From Chloroflexota bacterium (GTDB taxonomy: Bacteria > Chloroflexota > Anaerolineae > CG2-30-64-16), in assembly GCA_026389845.1 (NCBI GenBank), contig JAPLHB010000112.1:1-64000 (forward strand): DNA of 64,000 nucleotides, in the 5' to 3' direction. Every line of letters starts with the position of its first letter. The first letter of the stretch is position 1. The position numbers were made by a program, and so were the translations under genes. The notes below the pieces were generated by a model, which saw nothing but the letters and a program-made list of their open reading frames with translations, had not been told where the DNA came from and ran no database searches. This document shows positions 16,556 to 25,672 of the stretch, piece after piece.

Positions 16556-17899
16556 TTATGAAGATGGCAGCGTGACGGTGAAGGTTGTCCCTTGCCCGAG
16601 CACGCTCGCCGCGGTGATCACCCCGCCGTGCGCCTCGACGATGGACTTGGCAATAGCCAGCCCCAGGCCAGACTCGCCGCCCTGCTCGCCCCGCGACACA
16701 TCCCCGCGGTAGAAGCGATCGAAGATGTGCGGCAACACGTCGGGTGGGATGCCTTCGCCGGTATCCTGGACGGTCATCAGCATCGCGCCGGCCTCCGCAT
16801 GTGCCGAGAGGGTGATCTGCCCGCCGGCCGGGGTATGGCGCAGGGCATTGCTCACCAGGTTTTCCAGCACTTGCACCATCCGCTCGACGTCCACATTCAC
16901 TTCGGGCAGCGCCTCATCCACCGCCACGGCCAGGGCGATGCGCCCTTGCTCTGCGCGGTGGGTGAACACAGCCGCCAGCCGTTCGAGGAGCATCCGGGGC
17001 GAGATAGACTGGCGGGCCAGCGGCAGCTCACCCGCGTCGGCCAGGGAGAGGGTGCGCAGGTCTTCGACCAGGCGCTTGAGCTGCTGCGCTTCGTTGTTCA
17101 TCGCCTCGAAGCGGGCCGGAGTGGGTTTTAGCACGCCGTCGCGCAGCGCCTCGATGTAACCGGTGATGACGGTCAGCGGCGTGCGCAGGTCGTGAGCGAT
17201 GTCCGCGGTCATCTGGCGGCGCAGCTCATTCGAGCGCGCCAGATCGGCGCTCATCTGGTTGAACGCCTGCGTCAGCGCGCCCAGCTCGTCGCTCGACCGC
17301 ACGGGGACTTGCTGCTTCAACTCACCGCGCGACATGGCCTGGATTGCCTGGGTCAGGTCGCGCAGGGGACGGGTCAGATTGCGGGCCAGGAGAACACCCA
17401 GGAGCAGGGCAATCGCCACCGCGCCGAACGCGGCCAGCGCCAGGGCCTGGTTCGTGCTCGCCAGGTATTGCGCTTCGCGGTCGTTCAGCGCCGGCGCGCG
17501 GCCTGCGTCCAGCACGGTGCCGACCTGTCGGCCGTCCACCACGATCGGTTTTCCGCGGGCCAACTCCTTGGCTGAAATGCGCTCGCCGGCGCGATAGGGC
17601 TGGCTGGGGGTGACAACGGTACCGGCCTGGTCTACCAGCACGAACTGGAGGGGCCGCTGTGGCGCACCCGGTTCCGGGGGCACACCCAATTGGCGGAAGT
17701 AGTCGTCTGCATTCACCCAGGATCCGCGCGTCTGGTAGTAGGCGGCGGCGTTCGCGACGAATTCGACCCGCGACCGGTCCATGATGAAGCGGTCAAACTC
17801 GCGCCCTGTGACCATCCTGGCGAGCACCGCGGCCAGGCCGATGCCGATGACGCTGATCAGCAGAAAGGCCAGGATGAGTTTGAGTGTGAGCGAGCGCAT
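16556..17899 (-). CDS. Membrane sensor histidine kinase (HAMP, HisKA, HATPase)
   Basis: 447 residues from the ATG with AAGGAAA upstream; the longer frame would run through a palindromic repeat (17913-17945). TM segments about 7-30 and 152-173 flank a sensor domain of about 120 residues; HAMP about 173-225; H236 in TADIAHDLRTPL; HATPase boxes NALRHTP, DTGEGIPP, DRFYRGD and SGLGLAI. Pairs with the regulator just upstream at 17963. Confidence 0.95.
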   Translation of the reverse strand: MRSLTLKLILAFLLISVIGIGLAAVLARMVTGREFDRFIMDRSRVEFVANAAAYYQTRGSWVNADDYFRQLGVPPEPGAPQRPLQFVLVDQAGTVVTPSQPYRAGERISAKELARGKPIVVDGRQVGTVLDAGRAPALNDREAQYLASTNQALALAAFGAVAIALLLGVLLARNLTRPLRDLTQAIQAMSRGELKQQVPVRSSDELGALTQAFNQMSADLARSNELRRQMTADIAHDLRTPLTVITGYIEALRDGVLKPTPARFEAMNNEAQQLKRLVEDLRTLSLADAGELPLARQSISPRMLLERLAAVFTHRAEQGRIALAVAVDEALPEVNVDVERMVQVLENLVSNALRHTPAGGQITLSAHAEAGAMLMTVQDTGEGIPPDVLPHIFDRFYRGDVSRGEQGGESGLGLAIAKSIVEAHGGVITAASVLGQGTTFTVTLPSS

Positions 17900-17912
17900 G
17901 GCGTGTTTCCTT

Positions 17913-17945
17913 ACGTGCCAGGCACTTCGCAAGTGCCTGGCACGT
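17913..17945. repeat. 33-bp palindromic repeat (family B)
   Basis: ACGTGCCAGGCACTT, CGC loop, then the exact inverse. Near-identical copies lie inside two genes at 38698-38730 and 43310-43343. Here it separates the regulator at 17963 from its kinase at 17899, where it could act as a hairpin between the two cistrons. Confidence 0.8.
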
Positions 17946-17962
17946 TTCGCTGCGGGTCTGTT

Positions 17963-18646
17963 TCATTCCGCTCGAAACCGATACCCGATCCCGAAGACCG
18001 TCTCGATGTAGCGCGGGTTGCTGGGATCTGGCTCGATCTTGGTGCGCAGGTTCCGCACGTGGACGTCAATCGTCCGCTCGGCGCCCTCGAACGCGCTGCC
18101 TTGCAACTGTTCAAGCAGCACCGCGCGGGAAAGGACGCGGCCGGGTGCGGTCATCAGCACGGCCAGCAGGTCGAATTCCGAGGGCGTCAGCCGCGCCGAC
18201 CGCTCGCCGACCTGGACGGAGCGGCTCCCCTTGTCCAAGATGATGTCGGCCGCCCGCAGCACCTCGTCCGCGGGCGTGTCCTGGCCGGTGCGGCGCAGGA
18301 CCGCGCGGATTCGGGCCACCAGCTCGCGCATCCCGAACGGTTTGGTCACGTAGTCGTCGGCCCCCAGCTCCAGCCCCAGCACCTTGTCCGATTCCTCCAA
18401 CCTGGCGGTCAGCAGGATGACCGGCGTGTTCCGCTCCTTGCGGTAGGCGCGCAGGAATTCGTAGCCACCCATCTCCGGCATCATGATGTCGAGGAGGATC
18501 AGGTCAGGCTTTTCGTGGCGGGCGACGTAAAGCGCATCGCGGCCGTTCTCGGCGACCACGACTCGGAAGCCTTCTTCGGTCAGGTAATCTCGCACCAGCG
18601 TGCGCATGCTGGCTTTGTCGTCCACCGCCAGGATGGTTTTCGCCAT
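17963..18646 (-). CDS. OmpR-family response regulator
   Basis: 227 residues. Receiver with D9-D10, phospho-acceptor D53 (LLDIMMPEMGG) and VTKPF lysine; C-terminal winged helix including RTIDVHVRNLRTKIE and FGIGYRF. First gene of a regulator-kinase operon. The ribosome-binding site is weak (AAAGAAG). Confidence 0.95.
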   Translation of the reverse strand: MAKTILAVDDKASMRTLVRDYLTEEGFRVVVAENGRDALYVARHEKPDLILLDIMMPEMGGYEFLRAYRKERNTPVILLTARLEESDKVLGLELGADDYVTKPFGMRELVARIRAVLRRTGQDTPADEVLRAADIILDKGSRSVQVGERSARLTPSEFDLLAVLMTAPGRVLSRAVLLEQLQGSAFEGAERTIDVHVRNLRTKIEPDPSNPRYIETVFGIGYRFRAE

Positions 18647-18693
18647 GGTTGCATCTTCTTTGGGAAAAATAAGATCTGCCCAGACATGGGTTG

Positions 18694-18747
18694 CGCCGTG
18701 ACATCTTTGTCACGGCGAGTATATCATAGCGCGGCCTTCTGCTGCAA
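18694..18747 (-). promoter_or_regulatory. Promoter of the 17963/16556 operon with an inverted repeat at the start site
   Basis: Minus-strand -35 TTGCAG (18742-18747), 18-nt spacer, -10 TATACT (18718-18723). Immediately downstream, covering the predicted start site, is a perfect 10-bp inverted repeat CGCCGTGACA / TGTCACGGCG (18694-18703 and 18708-18717, 4-nt loop). It may be an operator or a 5' hairpin in the message. Confidence 0.55.
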
Positions 18748-18790
18748 TTAAGCTTTTGGGCACGGGCGTATTTCACGTTTGGGGCGCGTC

Positions 18791-18933
18791 TGTCACCCTG
18801 AGAATTGCCATGCTGCGTGGCGGCATTCGTGAAGCAAGAAACCCCACCGCTTGTCATGCTGAGCGGGTCTACCGGCCAACGATCGTTGCGGCGAATATCC
18901 AGCGAAGCATCCGGTGTCGCAAGTTTCTGAGCA
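18791..18933. repeat. MITE-like interspersed element (degenerate)
   Basis: Contains GTCACCCTGAGAA, CTTGTCATGCTGAGCGGG and ATCCAGCGAAGCATCCGGTG blocks shared in the same order with the element at 52764-52930. The right terminus is lost; at 18965-19050 the sequence becomes a short tandem of TTATCCGCG-like units. No gene is seen between 18748 and 19069. Confidence 0.6.
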
Positions 18934-19069
18934 GTTTCCCATGCCGGGCGCGTCGCCACAAGGCAGGAAAACGGGCCGCGGATATTCACGGATGGGCACG
19001 GATTTTTCCCTTTATCCGCGTTTATCCGCGCGCATCCGCGGCCTATTCTCAGGACAGCGGGTCAGCCAG

Positions 19070-19960
19070 CTACACCCGGCACTCCCCGAGATCACATCGC
19101 CTGTTCCCGTTGGTGTCAACGTAGCGCCGGCAGCGACCTGGGTACGAGCAGCGCTTCGAGCATCGCACGACACAGGAGGTGGTAGCGCTCTTCGTCGCTG
19201 CGTTGGCCGCATTCGTTTTGGCTGCCGCGCCGGACGCTTGCGCTGCGGCGGTCGCGGTGGGGACGAGAGTTGGCCCCGGCACGACCGTCGGCGTGATCGG
19301 CGTTGCCGCCTGGGCCGCCGGGCGTTCGTCCGCAGCACCCGACGTCTGCGCCAACGCGACCGATGTGGTTGCCTGGCCGGCTTCGTCGTCCTTGAGGGCA
19401 TTGACGCCAGCAAACAGCGCCGTGGCGCCTACGAACCCCATGAGCCTGACAAATTCTCGCCGGCCGATCCTTGCCTGTGAGATGACGGGCTGTGCTGCCA
19501 GGCTCACGCCCGCCGGCTGCGGCGCCGGGAAGATATGCCGTGCGGCCACGGTCATGATCCAGCGCCAGTGTATCCCGATCTTCAACACGACCAGCCCCAA
19601 CGTGATGACGGACACCACCACGTGGACCACACGCCAGACCTCGTAGGTCGCCAACGTCAGGTCCAGCCACGAGGAAATGATCAGCCCGGTGATCCCGATC
19701 GCCGTAAAGCCGATCAACAAGCCCGCGTCCACCAGGTAGAAGCGGCGAGCCTTGCCGCTGGTCCGTCCGAAGAAACGCTGCGTCACCGATATGACCCACT
19801 GCTGATGCGCCAGCAGATGATAACCGGCCAGCGCCACCACCGCGATGCCCAGCCACTGATGCACGGCCAGACCGGTGAGATCCAATAGCGTCGCTATCAA
19901 GAAACCGACGAACAGCGCGGCGTCAATCAGCCAGTTCTTCTTCTGCTTATCGCCTTTCAT
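19070..19960 (-). CDS. DUF4405-like membrane protein with twin-arginine segment and Cys-rich tail
   Basis: 296 residues from ATG with AAAGGG upstream. Four hydrophobic helices in the first 130 residues carry conserved histidines (AVHQWLG, GYHLL, VVHVVVS, IHWRW), as in DUF4405 cytochrome-b-like proteins that bind haem. About residue 145 a second targeting-like segment GRREFVRLMGFVGATALFAG appears, followed by a Thr/Ala/Pro linker and a tail with six cysteines ending DTNGNRRCDLGEC, which looks like a metal site. A membrane redox role is likely; partners are not in the window. Confidence 0.7.
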   Translation of the reverse strand: MKGDKQKKNWLIDAALFVGFLIATLLDLTGLAVHQWLGIAVVALAGYHLLAHQQWVISVTQRFFGRTSGKARRFYLVDAGLLIGFTAIGITGLIISSWLDLTLATYEVWRVVHVVVSVITLGLVVLKIGIHWRWIMTVAARHIFPAPQPAGVSLAAQPVISQARIGRREFVRLMGFVGATALFAGVNALKDDEAGQATTSVALAQTSGAADERPAAQAATPITPTVVPGPTLVPTATAAAQASGAAAKTNAANAATKSATTSCVVRCSKRCSYPGRCRRYVDTNGNRRCDLGECRV

Positions 19961-20085
19961 CGCTAACCCTTTCTGTCGTTCTATCAAATAAACAGAGGCG
20001 CGGCTGTCCGGGCCACGCCTCTGTGCTGTCCCCACGTAGACCTTCGAGGTCTCGTAAACCTCGAAGGTCTATTCGTCGTTACGTA

Positions 20086-20835
20086 CTAGGGCCGAGCGCC
20101 GCCGCGCCCTCCCTTCATCCCTGCCCCGCCGTCAAGGCCGCCGCGACCCATGCCGCCGCCGAATGTCCCCGCCTTGTTCTGGCTCAGGATCGAGTCAGCC
20201 TGCGCCTGGGTGATCACGCCGTCCTTCACCGCGCTCTGCACCGCGCTGGCATAAAACCCCTTGTCCGCGATGTACTTCTGCAACGCCTGCTGAGCGGTCT
20301 TCATGTCGGCCTGCTCCTGGGTGATGCGGCCATCGGTCACGGCCTGCGCCAGCTCGGCCTTGGCTGCAGTCTCTTCCGCGGCCTGCAACTTCTCGACGGT
20401 GATGCCCAGGGCGTTCGCCAGCAGCGCCTGGTTATCAATGTCGGCGCCACGGAGATCAATGCGCACGCCGGGTTGTCCAGCAGTCTTGTTCAGCATGGCA
20501 TCGGCCTGCGCCTGGGTGATCAGGCCATCCTTCACCGCCTGCTGGATGGCCGCCTCATGCGCCGTGGTGCGGGCGGTCTGCAACGCTTCCTCGGTGATGC
20601 CCAGGGCTTGCGCCAGATAGGTGTCGTGGCTGTTGACGCCATCCTGCGGGCCGCCGCGGAGGCCGCCACGATCACCGCCCTGCGGGCCGCCGGCCACTGC
20701 ACTCTTGGCCGTTGGGGTCGCCACCGCGGTTTGGGCGCTGGATGCCTGCGGGTTTACCAGGGCCGTGGTTGCGACGAACCCCGCAATCGCGAGACCGCTC
20801 AGCACGGTCGCGACGATCTTGTTCTTGATGTTCAT
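20086..20835 (-). CDS. Secreted repeat protein (DUF2680-like modules)
   Basis: 249 residues from ATG with AGGAG upstream. An N-terminal signal peptide (about 1-35) is followed by a Gly-rich segment and two clear plus one partial helical module of the form LGIT.E.L..A...A....AV.DG.ITQ.QAD (near 80-125, 135-178 and 180-225), then a Gly/Arg-rich tail. Modules of this kind occur in exported proteins of Gram-positives and Chloroflexota; function unknown. The promoter region suggests control by an OmpR/PhoB-type regulator. Confidence 0.75.
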   Translation of the reverse strand: MNIKNKIVATVLSGLAIAGFVATTALVNPQASSAQTAVATPTAKSAVAGGPQGGDRGGLRGGPQDGVNSHDTYLAQALGITEEALQTARTTAHEAAIQQAVKDGLITQAQADAMLNKTAGQPGVRIDLRGADIDNQALLANALGITVEKLQAAEETAAKAELAQAVTDGRITQEQADMKTAQQALQKYIADKGFYASAVQSAVKDGVITQAQADSILSQNKAGTFGGGMGRGGLDGGAGMKGGRGGARP

Positions 20836-20867
20836 GGGTATACGCTCCTGATGTGATGTTAGGATTC

Positions 20868-20932
20868 GTTGACCATCATTCGGTCAACTATGCTCAGTAT
20901 ACCCAGGCCGTGTTCAGAAGTTGTTCAGAAGT
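20868..20932 (-). promoter_or_regulatory. Regulated promoter of the secreted repeat protein
   Basis: Minus-strand -10 TATACT at 20896-20901. Ten nucleotides upstream lie two perfect, abutting 11-bp direct repeats TGTTCAGAAGT (20911-20921, 20922-20932; plus strand) in place of a -35 box, the spacing and phase known for PhoB/OmpR-type activators. An inverted repeat GTTGACC/GGTCAAC (20868-20888) lies over the transcribed leader. Either neighbouring OmpR-type regulator could bind; that link is inference. Confidence 0.6.
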
Positions 20933-21020
20933 GATTGAGGTCTTGTTGGGTTTTCGGGGGAGAAGCGAGGGGATCACCCGAACTGGCTCGGTCGGAGACC
21001 GGCCAGAGCGGGATCGGGAG

Positions 21021-21084
21021 AACCACAAGACACAAAGACGCCGAGTTTGCCAACTGTTCCCCTCGGGCCTTTGTGTCTTGTGGT
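21021..21084. terminator. Inverted repeat after the RND permease gene
   Basis: A 15-bp perfect inverted repeat, CCACAAGACACAAAG and CTTTGTGTCTTGTGG, separated by about 31 nt and lying 9 nt beyond the permease stop codon. There is no T-run, so it is either a factor-independent-like hairpin or another small palindromic element. Confidence 0.4.
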
Positions 21085-21092
21085 AAGTCTGC

Positions 21093-24000
21093 CTACGCTG
21101 CAACAGGTTCCTTGATGCGCTGCTTGGCGGCCTCCTGCGCCGCCCGGCGCACAGCACGTTCCGCACGCGCACGTTGTGACCGCGCGAGCGCGCCTTCGAC
21201 CAGGCTGTAGGCGGTGGGCACCAGCAGCAGGGTCAAGAGGGTCGAGGTGATCAGGCCGCCGATGACGGTGATGGCCATGGGCTGGCGGAAGCCGCTCCCC
21301 GTGCCCAACCCGATCGCCACCGGCAGCATGCCCAGGATCAACGCCAGCGTGGTCATCAGAATCGGCCGCAAGCGGATCGGGCCGGCCGTTCTGAGCGCCT
21401 GGTGGATATCCATGCCCCGCTGTCGCCGCATCTTGTTGGTCAGGTCCACCAGCAGGATCGAGTTCTTTGTGACCAAGCCAAACAGCAGGATCAGGCCGAT
21501 CAGCGCGGTCATATCCAGCGGCAGCTTGAAGACCAGCAGCGCCAGCAGGCCGCCGATGGCCGCCAGCGGCAGCGCCAGCATGATGATCAGCGGCTGGATG
21601 AAGGAGCCGAACTGCGAGGCCAACACCATGTAGACGAACACGACGGCCAGCAGCATCGCCGTGCCCATCGCGGCGAACGCGTCGGCCATCAGCTTCTGCT
21701 CCCCCGTGTACGCCCACGTGACACCTGCCGGCAGGGCTGTCTCCGTCATGATCTTCGTCACGTCCGCGGTCACGTCGGCTTGCACCCGGCCGAAGGTCTC
21801 AGCGCCGATGATCACGGCGGGCTGTCGGTCAATGCGGTTGAGCTGCGTCGGGCCGCTGGCTTCCTCCATGTGGGCGATCTGGCGCAAGGGGATGAAGCCG
21901 CGGGTCGTCGGCATCTGCAGATCCAGGATCTGGTCGAGCCTGGCCCGGTCCGCCTCTTGAAGCTGCACCCGGATATCGGCTTCGGCGCCCTCGCCGCGGA
22001 AAGTCGCGACGTCGACGCCTTCCACCAGCGTGCGGATGGTGCTGCCCACCGTGGCGATGTTGATGCCCATATCCGCCGCCTTGCGCCGATCCACCACCAG
22101 CAGGACCTCCGGCTTGCCCGGCTGGTAAGAGATATCCACATCCACCAGGCCCGGCACTGCCTTGAGTTTCTCCTCCAACTTGACGCTGAACTGGTTGAGC
22201 GCCTCCGCATCGCCGACGGTCTGGAGCGTGATCTGGACCGGCTTGCCCATGATCGAGTTGCCACCGGCCACCATCGAGATAAAGCTGCCACCGCTGATTG
22301 ATAAGCCGGGAACATCCGTCAACTCGCCCCGGGCCGTCGCCGCGAACGCACTAGTCGGGTATCCATCCTTGAGGTTCACGTGAAAACTGGCAGTCTCCGG
22401 CGTGCCCCGGCCGCCCACGGTGGTCAGGACGGACTTAACCGGTTTCATCGCCAACAGACGGGTCTCCATCGTGCGGGCCTGCTCGTCGGTCTGCGTCAGC
22501 GACCCACCCGGCGGCAACGTCAACGACATATCCACGCTGCCCTGATCAACCGAGGGCACAAAGGCCTGCTTCAGGAACGTCGCGCCGTACGCGCTGGCGG
22601 CCAGGAGCGCGATGCCGAGCACCAGCGTGACGAAGCGGTGGCGCAGCGTCCAACCCAGCGAGCGCAGGTAGAGGCGCTCGATCCGACCCAGGCTGGCATG
22701 GGCAACCCCGGACTGGGCTTCTGCCTCCGAAATCTTCGGCTTCTGCTGCTTGAACAGATAGGCGGAAAGCATGGGCGCAAAGGTCATCGCCTCGACGAGC
22801 GAGATCAGAACCGCCATGCTGACCACCAGGCCGAAGGAGTTCAGAAACTTGCCCATCAGCCCGCCGACAAAGGCAACGGGCAAAAAGACCGAGACGATGG
22901 TCAGCGACATGGCGATGACCGGCATGGCCACCTCGGCCGTGCCCTCGATGGACGCCTGTTTGGGCGTCTTGCCCATCTCCATGTGGCGGAAGATGTTCTC
23001 GCGCACCACGATGGCATCGTCAATGATCAGGCCAACCGAGAGCGACAGCGCCATCAGGGAGATGATGTTGAGCGTCATGCCGCGTGCTGACATGACGGCG
23101 AAGGTGCCCAGCAGGATGATGGGCAGGCCGGCGACTGTCACCAGGGTGTTGCGGAGGTTGCGGAAGAAGAGGAGCACGATCAGCGACGCGGCCAGCGCGC
23201 CGATCAACAGCTCGCGCATGGCGTCGTTGAAGCTCGCCCGGACGAAGATGGATTGATCCTGCACGGCGACCAGGTTGATGTCCGGCCGCTCCTTGCTGAG
23301 CGCGGCCACCTCTTTCTTCACGCGCTCGGCCACCTGCACGGTGTTCGTGCCCGACTGCTTGCGGACGGAGACGATCACGGCCTCCTGCCCATCCAGCCGG
23401 CTGTAGGTGTCCCGCTCCTTCCAACCGTCCTGCACCGTGGCGATATCCCCCACGCGCACCGCGCCGAGCGCCGTGGCAATCTGTAAATTCGCCACGTCTT
23501 CGACTGTCTTGAAGTTGCCAGGCGTGCGCAAGAGGAGATCCTGCCCGGCCTGCTCGACGCTGCCGCCTGGAATGCTGTAACTCTCTGCGACGATGGTCGC
23601 GATCACCTGCTGCGGCGCGACGCGACGGGCATTGAGCGCATCGGCGTCCAGGAGGACCTGGATCTCCCGCTCATGGCCGCCGGTCACGACAGCATCCGCG
23701 ACGCCGTCGAGGCGCTGCAGCCGAGGCAGGACATCCTCCGTGACTTTCAAGCGCACATCCGTAGCCGCATTCCCTGCGCTGTTGGACTGTCCCACCGAGA
23801 TGCGCAGGATGGGCAGCGAGGAGGGATCGTAGGCCGTGATGGTGGGTTCGAGGGCGCCGTCCGGCAGGTTGCTGCGCACGTTGGCGATCTTCTCGCGCAC
23901 CTCCTGCAGCGCCACCTTCTCATCCTTGTCCAGGTTGAAGCTCACGACCACCACCGAGTAGCCTTCGTTGGAGCGCGACTGGACTTCTTCCACGCCCGGC

Positions 24001-24221
24001 GCGGTGACCATCGCCTCCTCGATGGGCTTTGTTACCTGGCTCTCGATCTCACCCGGCCCCGCGCCCGCGTAGACGGTGATCACCGCCAGGGTCGGGTACG
24101 AGACGTTGGGGAAGAAGTCCAGCGGCATGCCCGTGTATGCCAGCACGCCGAGAACGATCAGCGCCAGCATGATCATGCTGATGAAGACCGGTTGTTTGAT
24201 TGAGGTTTCCCAGGGTTTCAT
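21093..24221 (-). CDS. RND-family efflux transporter permease
   Basis: 1042 residues, normal for the AcrB/MexB-type HAE-RND family. TM1 near 12-30, a large extracytoplasmic loop, a TM block about 335-540 including conserved intramembrane acidic residues (SVGLIIDDAIVVREN), a second large loop, and a TM block about 860-1020 with FGLVTKNSILLVD. GGAGAAG precedes the ATG. Translated 4 nt after its adaptor. No outer-membrane channel gene is near, as expected if the organism lacks a classical outer membrane. Confidence 0.95.
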   Translation of the reverse strand: MKPWETSIKQPVFISMIMLALIVLGVLAYTGMPLDFFPNVSYPTLAVITVYAGAGPGEIESQVTKPIEEAMVTAPGVEEVQSRSNEGYSVVVVSFNLDKDEKVALQEVREKIANVRSNLPDGALEPTITAYDPSSLPILRISVGQSNSAGNAATDVRLKVTEDVLPRLQRLDGVADAVVTGGHEREIQVLLDADALNARRVAPQQVIATIVAESYSIPGGSVEQAGQDLLLRTPGNFKTVEDVANLQIATALGAVRVGDIATVQDGWKERDTYSRLDGQEAVIVSVRKQSGTNTVQVAERVKKEVAALSKERPDINLVAVQDQSIFVRASFNDAMRELLIGALAASLIVLLFFRNLRNTLVTVAGLPIILLGTFAVMSARGMTLNIISLMALSLSVGLIIDDAIVVRENIFRHMEMGKTPKQASIEGTAEVAMPVIAMSLTIVSVFLPVAFVGGLMGKFLNSFGLVVSMAVLISLVEAMTFAPMLSAYLFKQQKPKISEAEAQSGVAHASLGRIERLYLRSLGWTLRHRFVTLVLGIALLAASAYGATFLKQAFVPSVDQGSVDMSLTLPPGGSLTQTDEQARTMETRLLAMKPVKSVLTTVGGRGTPETASFHVNLKDGYPTSAFAATARGELTDVPGLSISGGSFISMVAGGNSIMGKPVQITLQTVGDAEALNQFSVKLEEKLKAVPGLVDVDISYQPGKPEVLLVVDRRKAADMGINIATVGSTIRTLVEGVDVATFRGEGAEADIRVQLQEADRARLDQILDLQMPTTRGFIPLRQIAHMEEASGPTQLNRIDRQPAVIIGAETFGRVQADVTADVTKIMTETALPAGVTWAYTGEQKLMADAFAAMGTAMLLAVVFVYMVLASQFGSFIQPLIIMLALPLAAIGGLLALLVFKLPLDMTALIGLILLFGLVTKNSILLVDLTNKMRRQRGMDIHQALRTAGPIRLRPILMTTLALILGMLPVAIGLGTGSGFRQPMAITVIGGLITSTLLTLLLVPTAYSLVEGALARSQRARAERAVRRAAQEAAKQRIKEPVAA

Positions 24222-24225
24222 GGGA

Positions 24226-25470
24226 TTACTTCTCCATCAGCGTCACGGTGGCAAACATGCCAGGCTTGAGATCGGCCGCGGCGTCGCCGGTGGCTTTCAC
24301 AGTGACCTGCACGGTGCGCGTGGTGTAATCGAACGTCGGCGCGATCTTCGAGACCTCGCCGTTGAAGCTGCGATCCCCGTAGGCGTCCACTCGGATGACG
24401 ACCGGCTGGCCCACCGACACATTCCCGAAGCGGGACTCCTCCACCTGGATCACGATTTTCGCATTATGGGAGAAGACGATCGCCAGGACGGCGCCTTGCC
24501 CGGCCATCCCGCCCTCCACCGCGTCCAGCTTGTAGATGAAACCGTCGGCGGGCGCCGCAACGTTGGTCTTGTCAAGCTGCAACTGCGCCAGGTAGACGAC
24601 GGCCTCGGCCTGCTTGACCCCGGCCTCCGCGGCCTTGATCTGGGCCGGCTCGGCGCCGCGCTTCAAACGGGCCAATTGGGACTCAGCGCCGGTGAGCGCG
24701 GCGTAGGCCGCGGCGATCTGGTCAGCGGTCGCGCCCTTCAGCACTTTGTCATACTGCGCCTGGGCGGCCTCTTTGGCCAGGGTGGCCTGCTGCAACTGCA
24801 AGCTCTCCAGCATCATGCCAGCATAAGGGTTGCTGGCGATCCGGTCATACTGGCCCTGGTACACCGACACAGCGGCCTCGGCCTGCTTGAGCTGGGCCAA
24901 CGCCATGCGCTTCTCTTCCGCGGTCGCGCCCTGCAACGCACGATTGTACGCCGCCTGCGCTGCGCCCACGGCCGCCTGCGCCGCGTCCAGATCGGTCTGC
25001 TTGGGCTGCGCCGTGGCCAGCTCCACCTGGGACTGGGCTAGATCCAATGCGCCCTGGGCCTGGGCACGCTGCGCTTCAGCGACGGTGCTGTCAATGCGCA
25101 CCAGGAGGTCGCCCTTCACCACGCTGTCGCCGACCGCGATCTTGACTTCCTGGATCTGGCCGGCCACCTGGGCCACGACAGGCACGATGGCCTCGGCCAT
25201 GATCTCGCCGTTGTACGTCAGGCTCGCGGTATCCAGCCGTCGCGTCCCCCCGCTGCCGGTTGAGGCCGTGCTGCTGGTCAGCGTGTTGGACGGCGTGCTG
25301 ACGATAACCGGTGTGGGGGTCGGGATCGGCGTCGCCGCCGCGGCCGCCGCCGACCGGCTATCCGATTTGGCGGCGCTCCCAGCGCAGCCCGCCACGGCTG
25401 TGGCGATGATCAGGATCAGGACCGCCCCACCCAAACGTCGCCTGGTTGAACTAACTTCATATCGCATCAT
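24226..25470 (-). CDS. RND efflux adaptor (HlyD/membrane-fusion family) lipoprotein
   Basis: 414 residues from the ATG that follows GAGGAAAG; the longer frame is GC-driven. Signal peptide with a lipobox-like AVAGC, a Thr/Pro/Ser linker, a lipoyl half-motif (VVAQVAGQIQEVKIAVGDSV), a long Ala/Gln coiled-coil hairpin (about 130-300), the second lipoyl half (VAAPADGFIYKLDAVEGGM) and a beta-barrel domain. It links the permease to the envelope. First gene of the two-gene operon. Confidence 0.9.
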   Translation of the reverse strand: MMRYEVSSTRRRLGGAVLILIIATAVAGCAGSAAKSDSRSAAAAAATPIPTPTPVIVSTPSNTLTSSTASTGSGGTRRLDTASLTYNGEIMAEAIVPVVAQVAGQIQEVKIAVGDSVVKGDLLVRIDSTVAEAQRAQAQGALDLAQSQVELATAQPKQTDLDAAQAAVGAAQAAYNRALQGATAEEKRMALAQLKQAEAAVSVYQGQYDRIASNPYAGMMLESLQLQQATLAKEAAQAQYDKVLKGATADQIAAAYAALTGAESQLARLKRGAEPAQIKAAEAGVKQAEAVVYLAQLQLDKTNVAAPADGFIYKLDAVEGGMAGQGAVLAIVFSHNAKIVIQVEESRFGNVSVGQPVVIRVDAYGDRSFNGEVSKIAPTFDYTTRTVQVTVKATGDAAADLKPGMFATVTLMEK

Positions 25471-25672
25471 GTTGGTAACTTTCCTCTCTGGTCTGAGAAT
25501 GGGACGCGGACGACGCGGAGAACAGGGAGCGCTCCGCATCCTTCGACTGAGTGGCGAAACGGCCGCCACTCCGCTCAGGACGCTCCGCTTGGTCTGCCTG
25601 AGCTAACTCCAAATGCACCCATCCGAAAATATCCGCGTCGTCCGCGGTTTCCGCGTCGTCCGCGTCCCGTTG

